The translations under genes were made by a program, and so were the position numbers. The notes under the pieces were generated by a model. It was not told the DNA's origin. It saw nothing but the letters and a program-made list of their open reading frames with translations, and did no database searches. This document shows positions 53,730-61,528 of a DNA stretch of 64,000 bases, one piece after another; the stretch's first letter is position 1, and each line of letters starts with the position of its first letter. Source of the stretch: Streptomyces kurssanovii (lineage in GTDB: Bacteria; Actinomycetota; Actinomycetes; Streptomycetales; Streptomycetaceae); the NCBI RefSeq assembly GCF_014649695.1, contig NZ_BMTN01000002.1, positions 1 through 64,000 on the forward strand. The letters are read 5' to 3'.

Positions 53730-56700
53730 GTGTCGTCTCAGTCCCCCAGTAACTCGAGCATCTCGACCGACCAAGCCGGGCAGGGTCAGAACCCTGCCGC
53801 CGCCTTCGGTGCCAATGAGTGGCTCGTCGACGAGATCTACCAGCAGTACCTCCAGGACCCGAATTCGGTCGACCGTGCCTGGTGGGACTTCTTCGCCGAC
53901 TACAAGCCGGGAGCGGCCGCCACGGCGGACACCCCCGCCGCCGGCGCGAAGCAGACTCAGAGCGACGCGGCCGCGGCCGCACCCGCCCCGGCCGCCGCCG
54001 CTCCGGCCCGGCCCGCGGCTCCGGCGCAGCCCGCGCCGGCCGCCCCGGCCGCACCCGCCGCTCAGGCCCCGGCTCCCGCCAAGGCGGCCCCCGCGGCCGC
54101 CCCGGCGAAGCCCGCCGCCAAGCCGGCGCCGGCCGCGAAGGCCGACGGCACGCAGGCCGGCGGTCCCGAGTTCGTGACGCTGCGTGGCCCGGCCGCCGCG
54201 GTCGCGAAGAACATGAACGCCTCGCTGGAGCTGCCCACGGCCACGTCCGTGCGCGCGGTGCCGGTGAAGCTGCTCTTCGACAACCGCATCGTCATCAACA
54301 ACCACCTCAAGCGCGCCCGTGGCGGGAAGATCTCCTTCACGCACCTCATCGGGTACGCGATGGTGCAGGCCATCAAGGCCATGCCGTCGATGAACTGGTC
54401 CTTCGCGGAGAAGGACGGCAAGCCGACCCTGGTCAAGCCGGACCACGTCAACTTCGGTCTGGCCATCGACCTGGTGAAGCCGAACGGCGACCGCCAGCTG
54501 GTCGTCGCGGGCATCAAGAAGGCCGAGACGCTGAACTTCTTCGAGTTCTGGCAGGCCTACGAGGACATCGTCCGGCGCGCCCGCACCAACAAGCTGACGA
54601 TGGACGACTTCACCGGTGTCACCGTCTCGCTGACCAACCCCGGCGGGCTCGGCACCGTCCACTCAGTGCCGCGTCTGATGCCCGGACAGTCGGTCATCAT
54701 GGGCGTCGGCTCCATGGACTACCCGGCCGAGTTCCAGGGCACTTCGCAGGACACCCTGAACAAGCTGGGCATCTCCAAGGTGATGACCCTCACCTCGACG
54801 TACGACCACCGCGTCATCCAGGGCGCCGCCTCTGGCGAGTTCCTGCGGATCGTCGCCAACTTCCTCCTCGGCGAGGAAGGGTTCTACGACGAGATCTTCG
54901 AGTCGCTGCGCATCCCCTACGAGCCGGTCCGCTGGCTCAAGGACATCGACGCGTCGCACGACGACGACGTCACCAAGGCCGCGCGGGTCTTCGAGCTGAT
55001 CCACTCCTACCGGGTCCGCGGCCATGTCATGGCCGACACCGACCCGCTGGAGTACCGCCAGCGCAAGCACCCCGACCTCGACATCACCGAGCACGGGCTC
55101 ACACTGTGGGACCTGGAGCGCGAGTTCGCCGTCGGCGGCTTCGCCGGCAAGTCGATGATGAAGCTGCGCGACATCCTGGGCGTGCTGCGTGAGTCGTACT
55201 GCCGCACCACCGGCATCGAGTTCATGCACATCCAGGACCCGAAGCAGCGCAAGTGGCTGCAGGACCGGGTCGAGCGCGCCGCCACCAAGCCGGAGCGCGA
55301 GGAGCAGCTGCGCATCCTGCGCCGGCTGAACGCCGCGGAGGCCTTCGAGACGTTCCTGCAGACCAAGTACGTCGGCCAGAAGCGCTTCTCGCTCGAGGGC
55401 GGCGAGTCCGTCATCCCGCTGCTCGACGCGGTCATCGACTCGGCCGCCGAGTCGCGCCTCGACGAGGTCGTCATCGGCATGGCCCACCGCGGCCGGCTGA
55501 ACGTGCTGGCGAACATCGTCGGCAAGTCGTACGCCCAGATCTTCCGCGAGTTCGAGGGCAACCTCGACCCGAAGTCGATGCACGGCTCCGGCGACGTGAA
55601 GTACCACCTGGGCGCCGAGGGCACCTTCACCGGTCTCGACGGCGAGCAGATCAAGGTCTCCCTCGTCGCCAACCCCTCCCACCTGGAGGCCGTCGACCCG
55701 GTCCTCGAGGGTGTCGCCCGCGCCAAGCAGGACGTCATCAACAAGGGCGGCACGGACTTCACCGTCCTGCCGATCGCCCTGCACGGTGACGCGGCCTTCG
55801 CGGGCCAGGGTGTCGTCGCGGAGACGCTCAACATGTCGCAGCTGCGCGGCTACCGCACCGGCGGCACGGTCCACGTCGTCATCAACAACCAGGTCGGCTT
55901 CACCGCCGCCCCGGAGTCCTCGCGTTCCTCGATGTACGCGACCGACGTGGCCCGCATGATCGAGGCGCCGATCTTCCACGTGAACGGCGACGACCCGGAG
56001 GCCGTGGTCCGCGTCGCGCGGCTCGCCTTCGAGTTCCGCCAGGCGTTCAACAAGGACGTCGTGATCGACCTCATCTGCTACCGCCGCCGCGGTCACAACG
56101 AGGGCGACAACCCGCAGTTCACCAACCCGCAGATGTACAACCTGATCGACAAGAAGCGCTCGGTGCGCAAGCTCTACACCGAGTCGCTCATCGGTCGCGG
56201 GGACATCACGCTGGAAGAGGCCGAGCAGGCGCTCCAGGACTTCCAGGGCCAGCTGGAGAAGGTGTTCGCGGAGGTCCGCGAGGCCACCAGCCACCCGGCC
56301 CCGGCCCATGTCCCGGACGTCGAGGCCGAGTTCCCGGTCGCGGTCACCACGGCGGTCTCCCAGGAGGTCGTCAAGCGGATCGCCGAGTCCCAGGTCAACA
56401 TCCCCGACAACATCACCGTGCACCCGCGGCTCATGCCGCAGATGCAGCGCCGCGCGGCGTCCGTCGAGGACGGCACGATCGACTGGGGCATGGGCGAGAC
56501 CCTCGCCATCGGCTCGCTGCTGATGGAGGGCACCCCGGTCCGTCTCTCCGGCCAGGACACCCGCCGCGGCACCTTCGGCCAGCGCCACGCGGTGCTGGTG
56601 GACCAGGAGACCGGCGAGGACTACACCCCGCTGCTCTACCTGTCCGAGGACCAGGCCCGCTACAACGTCTACGACTCGCTGCTCAGCGAGTACGCGGCGA

Positions 56701-57527
56701 TGGGCTTCGAGTACGGCTACTCGCTGGCCCGCCCGGACGCGCTGGTCATGTGGGAGGCCCAGTTCGGTGACTTCGTCAACGGCGCGCAGACCGTCGTCGA
56801 CGAGTTCATCTCCTCCGCCGAGCAGAAGTGGGGCCAGCACTCCGGCGTCACGCTGCTCCTGCCGCACGGCTACGAGGGCCAGGGCCCGGACCACAGCTCC
56901 GCGCGTCCCGAGCGCTTCCTGCAGATGTGCGCGCAGGACAACATGACGGTCGCGATGCCGACCCTGCCGTCGAACTACTTCCACCTGCTGCGCTGGCAGG
57001 TCCACAACCCGCACCACAAGCCGCTGATTGTCTTCACCCCGAAGTCGATGCTGCGTCTGAAGGCCGCGGCGTCCAAGGTGGAGGAGTTCACCACCGGCGG
57101 CTTCCGCCCGGTGATCGGCGACGACTCGGTCGACCCGAACTCCGTCCGCAAGGTCGTCTTCTGCTCCGGCAAGGTCTACTACGACCTGGAGGCCGAGCGT
57201 CAGAAGCGCGGCGTCACGGACACGGCGATCATCCGCCTCGAGCGTCTGTACCCGCTGCCGGGTGCGGAGGTCCAGGCCGAGATCGCCAAGTACCCGAACG
57301 CCGAGAAGTACCTGTGGACGCAGGAGGAGCCGGCGAACCAGGGTGCCTGGCCGTTCATCGCGCTCAACCTGATCGACCACCTCGACCTGGCCGTCGGCGC
57401 GGACATCCCGCACGGCGAGCGTCTGCGCCGCATCTCGCGCCCGCACAGCTCGTCCCCGGCGGTGGGCTCGGCGAAGCGCCACCAGGCGGAGCAGCAGCAG
57501 CTGGTCAACGAGGTCTTCGACGCGTAA
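53730..57527 (+). CDS. kgd: Kgd/OdhA: fused 2-oxoglutarate dehydrogenase E1 / decarboxylase with E2-like domain
   Basis: GTG 53730 (SSQSPSNSS...) gives 1,265 residues. Order: a short E1-type N-terminus ([22 protein letters not shown]), an Ala/Pro linker of ~100 residues, an acyltransferase (E2o) catalytic domain (residues ~160-390, with [11 protein letters not shown] as active-site region), then the thiamine-diphosphate E1 domain ([42 protein letters not shown]), and the transketolase-like pyrimidine domain ([17 protein letters not shown]). This is the actinobacterial fusion that lacks lipoyl domains and works with separate E2p/E3. It runs the TCA step from 2-oxoglutarate to succinyl-CoA or succinic semialdehyde. 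Confidence 0.97.
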   Translation: MSSQSPSNSSISTDQAGQGQNPAAAFGANEWLVDEIYQQYLQDPNSVDRAWWDFFADYKPGAAATADTPAAGAKQTQSDAAAAAPAPAAAAPARPAAPAQPAPAAPAAPAAQAPAPAKAAPAAAPAKPAAKPAPAAKADGTQAGGPEFVTLRGPAAAVAKNMNASLELPTATSVRAVPVKLLFDNRIVINNHLKRARGGKISFTHLIGYAMVQAIKAMPSMNWSFAEKDGKPTLVKPDHVNFGLAIDLVKPNGDRQLVVAGIKKAETLNFFEFWQAYEDIVRRARTNKLTMDDFTGVTVSLTNPGGLGTVHSVPRLMPGQSVIMGVGSMDYPAEFQGTSQDTLNKLGISKVMTLTSTYDHRVIQGAASGEFLRIVANFLLGEEGFYDEIFESLRIPYEPVRWLKDIDASHDDDVTKAARVFELIHSYRVRGHVMADTDPLEYRQRKHPDLDITEHGLTLWDLEREFAVGGFAGKSMMKLRDILGVLRESYCRTTGIEFMHIQDPKQRKWLQDRVERAATKPEREEQLRILRRLNAAEAFETFLQTKYVGQKRFSLEGGESVIPLLDAVIDSAAESRLDEVVIGMAHRGRLNVLANIVGKSYAQIFREFEGNLDPKSMHGSGDVKYHLGAEGTFTGLDGEQIKVSLVANPSHLEAVDPVLEGVARAKQDVINKGGTDFTVLPIALHGDAAFAGQGVVAETLNMSQLRGYRTGGTVHVVINNQVGFTAAPESSRSSMYATDVARMIEAPIFHVNGDDPEAVVRVARLAFEFRQAFNKDVVIDLICYRRRGHNEGDNPQFTNPQMYNLIDKKRSVRKLYTESLIGRGDITLEEAEQALQDFQGQLEKVFAEVREATSHPAPAHVPDVEAEFPVAVTTAVSQEVVKRIAESQVNIPDNITVHPRLMPQMQRRAASVEDGTIDWGMGETLAIGSLLMEGTPVRLSGQDTRRGTFGQRHAVLVDQETGEDYTPLLYLSEDQARYNVYDSLLSEYAAMGFEYGYSLARPDALVMWEAQFGDFVNGAQTVVDEFISSAEQKWGQHSGVTLLLPHGYEGQGPDHSSARPERFLQMCAQDNMTVAMPTLPSNYFHLLRWQVHNPHHKPLIVFTPKSMLRLKAAASKVEEFTTGGFRPVIGDDSVDPNSVRKVVFCSGKVYYDLEAERQKRGVTDTAIIRLERLYPLPGAEVQAEIAKYPNAEKYLWTQEEPANQGAWPFIALNLIDHLDLAVGADIPHGERLRRISRPHSSSPAVGSAKRHQAEQQQLVNEVFDA

Positions 57528-57553
57528 CCGGCAGCCCGGCTGCCTCGACGAAT

Positions 57554-57586
57554 GCCCGGCCCGGCCCCGCGAACACCTCGCGGGGC
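57554..57586 (+). terminator. terminator of kgd
   Basis: Perfect 14-bp stem GCCCGGCCCCGCGA / TCGCGGGGCCGGGC with a 5-nt loop, 27 bases after the stop. Confidence 0.8.
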
Positions 57587-57605
57587 CGGGCCATATTCTG
57601 TTCGT

Positions 57606-57788
57606 ATGTACTTCACCGATCGCGGTATCGAGGAGCTGGAGAAGCGGCGCGGCGAGGAGGAGGTCACCTTCGAGTGGCTCGCCGAGCAGCTTCGGACCTT
57701 CGTCGACCTCAACCCGGACTTCGAGGTCCCCGTCGAACGCCTCGCCACGTGGCTGGCCCGCCTGGACGACGAGGACGACGAGGAGTAG
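57606..57788 (+). CDS. DUF6104-like small acidic protein
   Basis: ATG 57606; 60 residues, MYFTDRGIEELEKRRGEEEV at the start, strongly acidic with a DDEDDEE end. It is a conserved small streptomycete protein found next to kgd. The function is unknown; there is no signal peptide. Confidence 0.85.
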   Translation: MYFTDRGIEELEKRRGEEEVTFEWLAEQLRTFVDLNPDFEVPVERLATWLARLDDEDDEE

Positions 57789-57854
57789 TGGTCCGCCGCG
57801 CGGGCGCACCCCCGCGCCGTCCGTTTCCCGGGCCGGGGAGGGTCGCGCGGCCTG

Positions 57855-58613
57855 TCAGGACCGCAGCCGCTCCCGTACCGGCGGCATCAGCCCGTGCACG
57901 ATGAGCACCGCCCCGGCCGCCGCCCATCCCCCGCTGCGCCGTCGCGCCCCGAGCGCCACCAGTGCCAGCCCCGCCGCCAGCTGGACCGCGCCCGCCGCGC
58001 GGAGCCAGGAGGCACGCGGCCTCGCCGCCGGCTCGGGCGGGCCGACGGAGTCGGCCTCGTCGACCGCCGCCGCGTGGGCGGCGGTACGGAGGGCGTCCGC
58101 CGGGGCGCCGGGCACCAGGCCGGTGGGGAGGGCGAGGCCATGGCGGGTGAGGACGGCCGTCAGGCCGACCAGTCTGGCCCTCGCGTCGGACGCGGCGTCA
58201 GGGACCGTCAGCGGCTCCAGGGCCTGCAGGCCGAGGACCGGGTCGAGCCTGAGCCGTGCGGCGAAGGTCCGCATCGCCTCGTCCTCCCCGACCGGGGTGC
58301 CGTCGGCGAGCCAGATGTATCCGACCGGGCGACGGAAGCCGGAGGCCATGATGAACCCGGCCCCGTCGCCGTCCCACCAGAGCGCCAGGACGGGACGGCC
58401 GGTGCCGATCGACAGAGCGGCCGCCCAGCCGCCGAGCACCGCGTCGACCGCCTCGCCGCCCTCCCGCCAAGGGCTGCCCTCGGGAACGAGCACGCTCCAT
58501 TCCTGCCCGGCGGGGGCGAGGACCATCGGTTCGCGCAGCAGGTGGGCCGGGAGCCGTACGGCCGCCGGTTCGGCACGGCAGAGCAGCAGCGCTCCCGCTG
58601 GTGTCGCGTTCAT
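57855..58613 (-). CDS. membrane-anchored hypothetical protein
   Basis: From ATG 58613 (MNATPAGALLLCRAEPAAV) the protein has 252 residues. The N-terminal ~150 residues look globular (EWSVLVPEGSPW, RPVLALWWDGDGAGFIMASGF, GYIWLADGTPVGEDEAMRTFA). The C-terminus has two hydrophobic stretches (AAGAVQLAAGLALVALGA and AAAGAVLIVHGLM) that can be membrane helices. The family is not recognised. It is divergent from the DUF4097 gene. Confidence 0.7.
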   Translation of the reverse strand: MNATPAGALLLCRAEPAAVRLPAHLLREPMVLAPAGQEWSVLVPEGSPWREGGEAVDAVLGGWAAALSIGTGRPVLALWWDGDGAGFIMASGFRRPVGYIWLADGTPVGEDEAMRTFAARLRLDPVLGLQALEPLTVPDAASDARARLVGLTAVLTRHGLALPTGLVPGAPADALRTAAHAAAVDEADSVGPPEPAARPRASWLRAAGAVQLAAGLALVALGARRRSGGWAAAGAVLIVHGLMPPVRERLRS

Positions 58614-58704
58614 GCGCCCCACGCTAGGGCAGTTCGCCCCGTAATCATCGCCAATGCGGCGCGGCGCCCCGCCCGGAGGCCGCCCGAGCACGGTGCACTC
58701 GCGC

Positions 58705-58764
58705 TTGACATCACCTCGCCGCGATATATCGTGTTGCCATCGAGACGCGATATGTTGCGTCGTG
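58705..58764 (+). promoter_or_regulatory. promoter and PadR-type operator of the DUF4097/PadR operon
   Basis: TTGACA (58705-58710), 16-base spacer, TATCGT (58727-58732). A perfect palindrome CGATATATCG covers 58722-58731, overlapping the -10, and a second related ATAT-centred site, CGCGATATGTTGCG, follows near 58746-58759. AT-rich ATAT-centred palindromes are typical of PadR operators; the PadR gene is the last in this operon, so autorepression is likely. Confidence 0.65.
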
Positions 58765-58787
58765 GCCGGCCCCGGGAGGTCAGCACC

Positions 58788-59657
58788 ATGGCAGAGACGA
58801 CGTGGGAAGTCGCCGAGCCCCAGAAGCTCACCTTCGACGACCCCTTGACGACGCTCAATGTGCGCGTTGTCAACGGGACGGTCAACGTCGTGGGCACGGA
58901 CGAGAGTTCCACCCGCCTCGAGGTCTCCGAGATCGAGGGCCCGCCCCTCGTCGTGACCAGGAACGGGTCCACCCTGACCATCGCCTACGAGGATCTGCCC
59001 TGGAAGGGGTTCCTCGAGTGGCTCGACCGCAAGGGCCACCGCCGCAGCGCCGTCGTGTCGATCGCGGTGCCCGCCGCGACGACGGTCGAGGTCGGCGTCG
59101 TCGGCGCGGGCGCGGTCGTCTCCGGCGTCCGGGGCACGACGGTGGTGCGCGGCGTCAGCGGCGACACCACCCTGGTGGGACTGTCGGGCGCCGTCCGCGC
59201 CGACACGGTCACCGGAAACCTCGAGGCCCAGTCCGTCACCGGCGACCTGCGCTACAACTCCGTCTCCGGCGACCTGACCGTGATCGACGGCGCGGGCGCC
59301 GGGGTGAAGGCCGACTCGGTCAGCGGCGACATGGTGATCGACCTCGACCCGGGCGGGAAGCCCGCGGACATCCGGCTGACCACGGTCTCCGGCGAGATCG
59401 CGGTCCGGCTGCCGCACCCGGCGGATGCCCGGGTCGACGCGAACACGGCCGGCGGCGCGATCTCCAACGCCTTCGACACCCTGCGCGTCAGCGGCCAGTG
59501 GGGCGCCAAGCGGATCACCGGAACCCTGGGCGCGGGCACCGGGACGCTCAAGGCGACCACCGTGTCCGGTTCCATCGCCCTGCTCCGCCGGCCTCCGGCG
59601 GAGGAAGGCCCCTACGAGGAAACACCCGTGGACGCCCCGAGTGGGAAGGTGGTCTGA
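58788..59657 (+). CDS. DUF4097 domain protein
   Basis: ATG 58788 behind GGGAGG; 289 residues. From residue ~95 it is a beta-solenoid-like repeat region with many GxVSGD-type turns (VRGVSGDTTLVGLSG, TVTGNLEAQSVTGDL, NSVSGDLTVIDG, DSVSGDMVIDL, TVSGEIAVRL). DUF4097 proteins are thought to be adhesin-like or putative scaffold proteins. The next gene is a PadR regulator only one base downstream of the stop. Confidence 0.88.
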   Translation: MAETTWEVAEPQKLTFDDPLTTLNVRVVNGTVNVVGTDESSTRLEVSEIEGPPLVVTRNGSTLTIAYEDLPWKGFLEWLDRKGHRRSAVVSIAVPAATTVEVGVVGAGAVVSGVRGTTVVRGVSGDTTLVGLSGAVRADTVTGNLEAQSVTGDLRYNSVSGDLTVIDGAGAGVKADSVSGDMVIDLDPGGKPADIRLTTVSGEIAVRLPHPADARVDANTAGGAISNAFDTLRVSGQWGAKRITGTLGAGTGTLKATTVSGSIALLRRPPAEEGPYEETPVDAPSGKVV

Positions 59658-59658
59658 C

Positions 59659-60663
59659 ATGCCTCCCGTCTTCGCCCACGGTCGGCTCCGGCTCTATCTG
59701 CTGAAGCTGCTCGACGAGGCGCCGCGCCACGGCTACGAGGTCATCCGCCTGCTCGAGGAGCGCTTCCAGGGCCTGTACGCGCCGAGCGCCGGCACCGTCT
59801 ACCCGCGGCTGGCCAAGCTGGAGGCCGAGGGGCTCGTCACCCACGCCACCGAGGGCGGCCGCAAGGTCTACTCGATCACCGACGCCGGCCGGGCGGAACT
59901 GGCCGGACGCAGCGGCGAACTGGCCGACCTGGAGCTGGAGATCCGCGACTCGGTCTCCGAACTGGCCGCCGAGATCCGGGACGACGTCCGTGGCGCGGCG
60001 GGCAAGCTGCGCAGCGACATGCGCGCTGCGGCGACCCGGACCCGCAAGACCGGCCCCGGCAAGGGCGAATGGAGTCCCGGCCGCGGCGACTTCGGCAACC
60101 TGGGGGATCTGGGTGACCTCGCCGACAGCGAGTCGTGGCGGGTCGCGAAGGAGGAGCTGAAGCGCGCCAAGCAGGAGTGGAAGGAGCAGGCGCGCCGCGC
60201 GAAGGACGAGTCGCGCCGGGCCCGCGAGGACGCCCAGCAGGCCCGCCGGCAGGCGCAGGAGGCGCAGGAGACCGCCCGCGCCGAGATGCAGCGGATCGCC
60301 CGGCAGGTGCAGGAGCAGGTCCAGGACCACTTCGCCCGCGGCGACTGGCCGACCGGCGTACGCGAGGGTCTGTCGGAGCTGACCGGTCAGCTCGGCGGAC
60401 TGGCGCGGGGGACGGCCTGGCCACCGTTCGTCAAGCCGGAACCCGCGGGCGCGGACCCGGACTGGGCGAAGGACACCGTGGACCCGAAGGACTCGGCCGA
60501 CCCGGCCCGTGACCTGGAGCGGCTGCTCGACCGCTTCCGGGACGACGTACGGGACGCGGCACGCGACCACGGTGTCACGGTGGAGCAACTGGGCGAGGCC
60601 CGCCGCCATCTGTCGACGGCGGCGGCCCACATCGTCGCTCTGCTGCGTAGCGGCAAGGACTGA
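59659..60663 (+). CDS. PadR family transcriptional regulator with long C-terminal extension
   Basis: ATG 59659; 334 residues. The N-terminal winged helix is LRLYLLKLLDEAPRHGYEVIRLLEERFQGLYAPSAGTVYPRLAKLEAEGLVTH, the classic PadR start. After the usual dimerisation helix there is an unusually long tail: a Gly/Asp linker (GRGDFGNLGDLGDLAD) and a charged coiled coil rich in Arg/Ala/Glu/Gln (KRAKQEWKEQARRAKDESRRAREDAQQARRQ type). Typical PadR proteins are 110-190 residues. It likely represses its own operon. Confidence 0.88.
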   Translation: MPPVFAHGRLRLYLLKLLDEAPRHGYEVIRLLEERFQGLYAPSAGTVYPRLAKLEAEGLVTHATEGGRKVYSITDAGRAELAGRSGELADLELEIRDSVSELAAEIRDDVRGAAGKLRSDMRAAATRTRKTGPGKGEWSPGRGDFGNLGDLGDLADSESWRVAKEELKRAKQEWKEQARRAKDESRRAREDAQQARRQAQEAQETARAEMQRIARQVQEQVQDHFARGDWPTGVREGLSELTGQLGGLARGTAWPPFVKPEPAGADPDWAKDTVDPKDSADPARDLERLLDRFRDDVRDAARDHGVTVEQLGEARRHLSTAAAHIVALLRSGKD

Positions 60664-60698
60664 CCGGCGGGCCGGGGCCGGGCGGTGGCGCGGCCGGG

Positions 60699-61271
60699 TC
60701 AGCCGGCCCGCGCCGCGCCGCCGTCCGTCCCGCCGAACATCGCCCGCTCCAGCGCGCCGTACGTCACCCCGTGTTCGGCGAGGACCTCCGCGACGACGCC
60801 GCGGCCCGAGACGAGGGCCAGCAGGATGTGCTCCGCGCCGATGGTCCGGTCCCGCCGGCCCAGGGCGATCCGCAGCGACTTCTCCAGGGCCGACTTCGCC
60901 TCCCGGGTGAAGGAGCGGTGGCCCGACCACCAGCGCCGGTCCTTGCGGTCGCCGGCCAGCGCGCCGGCCCCGTGGGTCTCCTCGACCCTGGCGACGATCG
61001 CGCCGACGTCGATCCCCAGTCCGGCCAGTGCCGCCTCGTCCGCCTTGGTCATGCCGCCGCGCCGGCGCACGTCGGCCAGGGACGCCTCGAGGGCGGCCCG
61101 CCGGTCCATGACGCCGAGGGCCGTGAACGCGAAGTCGGTGCGTGAGCCGCCGAGGTCCAGCAGGGAAAGGAGCAGGTGCTCCTCGGTGACCGTGGACGAA
61201 TCGGCCCGTTCCGCGCATGCGGTGGCGCCGATCACCACCGCACGGGCGTCCTTGGTGAAGCGCTCGAACAT
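60699..61271 (-). CDS. Clp N-terminal domain protein
   Basis: From ATG 61271 (MFERFTKDARAVVIGATACAER) it has 190 residues. It contains two Clp-N repeats: VTEEHLLLSLLDLGG and IGAEHILLALVSGRGVVAEVLAEHGV. Clp-N domains bind substrates or adaptors in ClpA/ClpC. No AAA+ domain follows, so it is a stand-alone adaptor-type protein. Its start codon overlaps the stop of the upstream HTH gene (TGATG), so the two are coupled. Confidence 0.88.
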   Translation of the reverse strand: MFERFTKDARAVVIGATACAERADSSTVTEEHLLLSLLDLGGSRTDFAFTALGVMDRRAALEASLADVRRRGGMTKADEAALAGLGIDVGAIVARVEETHGAGALAGDRKDRRWWSGHRSFTREAKSALEKSLRIALGRRDRTIGAEHILLALVSGRGVVAEVLAEHGVTYGALERAMFGGTDGGAARAG

Positions 61272-61480
61272 CACAGCCTCCCGTGCTTCTTGTGGACCGC
61301 CTGGCGGCTGACACCAAGCTCCGCCGCGATCTCCTGCCACGACCAGCCCTGGTTGCGGGCGCTTCTGACCTGTACGGCTTCCAACTGCTCCAGCAGCCGC
61401 CGCAGCGCGGCGACCGCCCGCAGCCCGACGCGCGGATCGCGGTCGCCCGCACGCTCGGCGAGTTCTGTTGCTTCGGTCAT
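61271..61480 (-). CDS. small HTH transcriptional regulator coupled to the Clp-N gene
   Basis: ATG 61480 (MTEATELAERAGDRDP); 69 residues. A coiled N-terminal half (RLLEQLEAVQVRSARNQG) is followed by an HTH, WSWQEIAAELGVSRQAVHKKHG, at the C-terminus. Two strong inverted repeats lie just upstream of the start, and a good promoter leaves no room for a leader, so the mRNA looks leaderless. Autoregulation is likely. Confidence 0.85.
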   Translation of the reverse strand: MTEATELAERAGDRDPRVGLRAVAALRRLLEQLEAVQVRSARNQGWSWQEIAAELGVSRQAVHKKHGRL

Positions 61481-61483
61481 GAC

Positions 61484-61528
61484 TGTCAACCTACATTGAC
61501 AGGCGCGGAGTGTCAACCATGGTTGACA
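61484..61528 (-). promoter_or_regulatory. leaderless promoter and paired operators of the HTH/Clp-N operon
   Basis: TGTCAACCATGGTTGACA (61511-61528) is a perfect 18-bp palindrome; TGTCAACCTACATTGACA (61484-61501) is an imperfect copy, centre to centre 27 bp. On the minus strand, TTGACA (61516-61511), a 17-base spacer and TAGGTT form a promoter whose -10 ends only 7 bases before the ATG at 61480. Confidence 0.8.

Noticed and set aside
54663-57809. 1,000-codon open frame antisense to kgd, and similar ones antisense to cvnA (39420-42869) and to the aldehyde dehydrogenase region (14524-17472)
   Set aside because: Each lies fully opposite a well-supported conserved gene and encodes repetitive Arg/Gly/Leu/Val-rich sequence without motifs.
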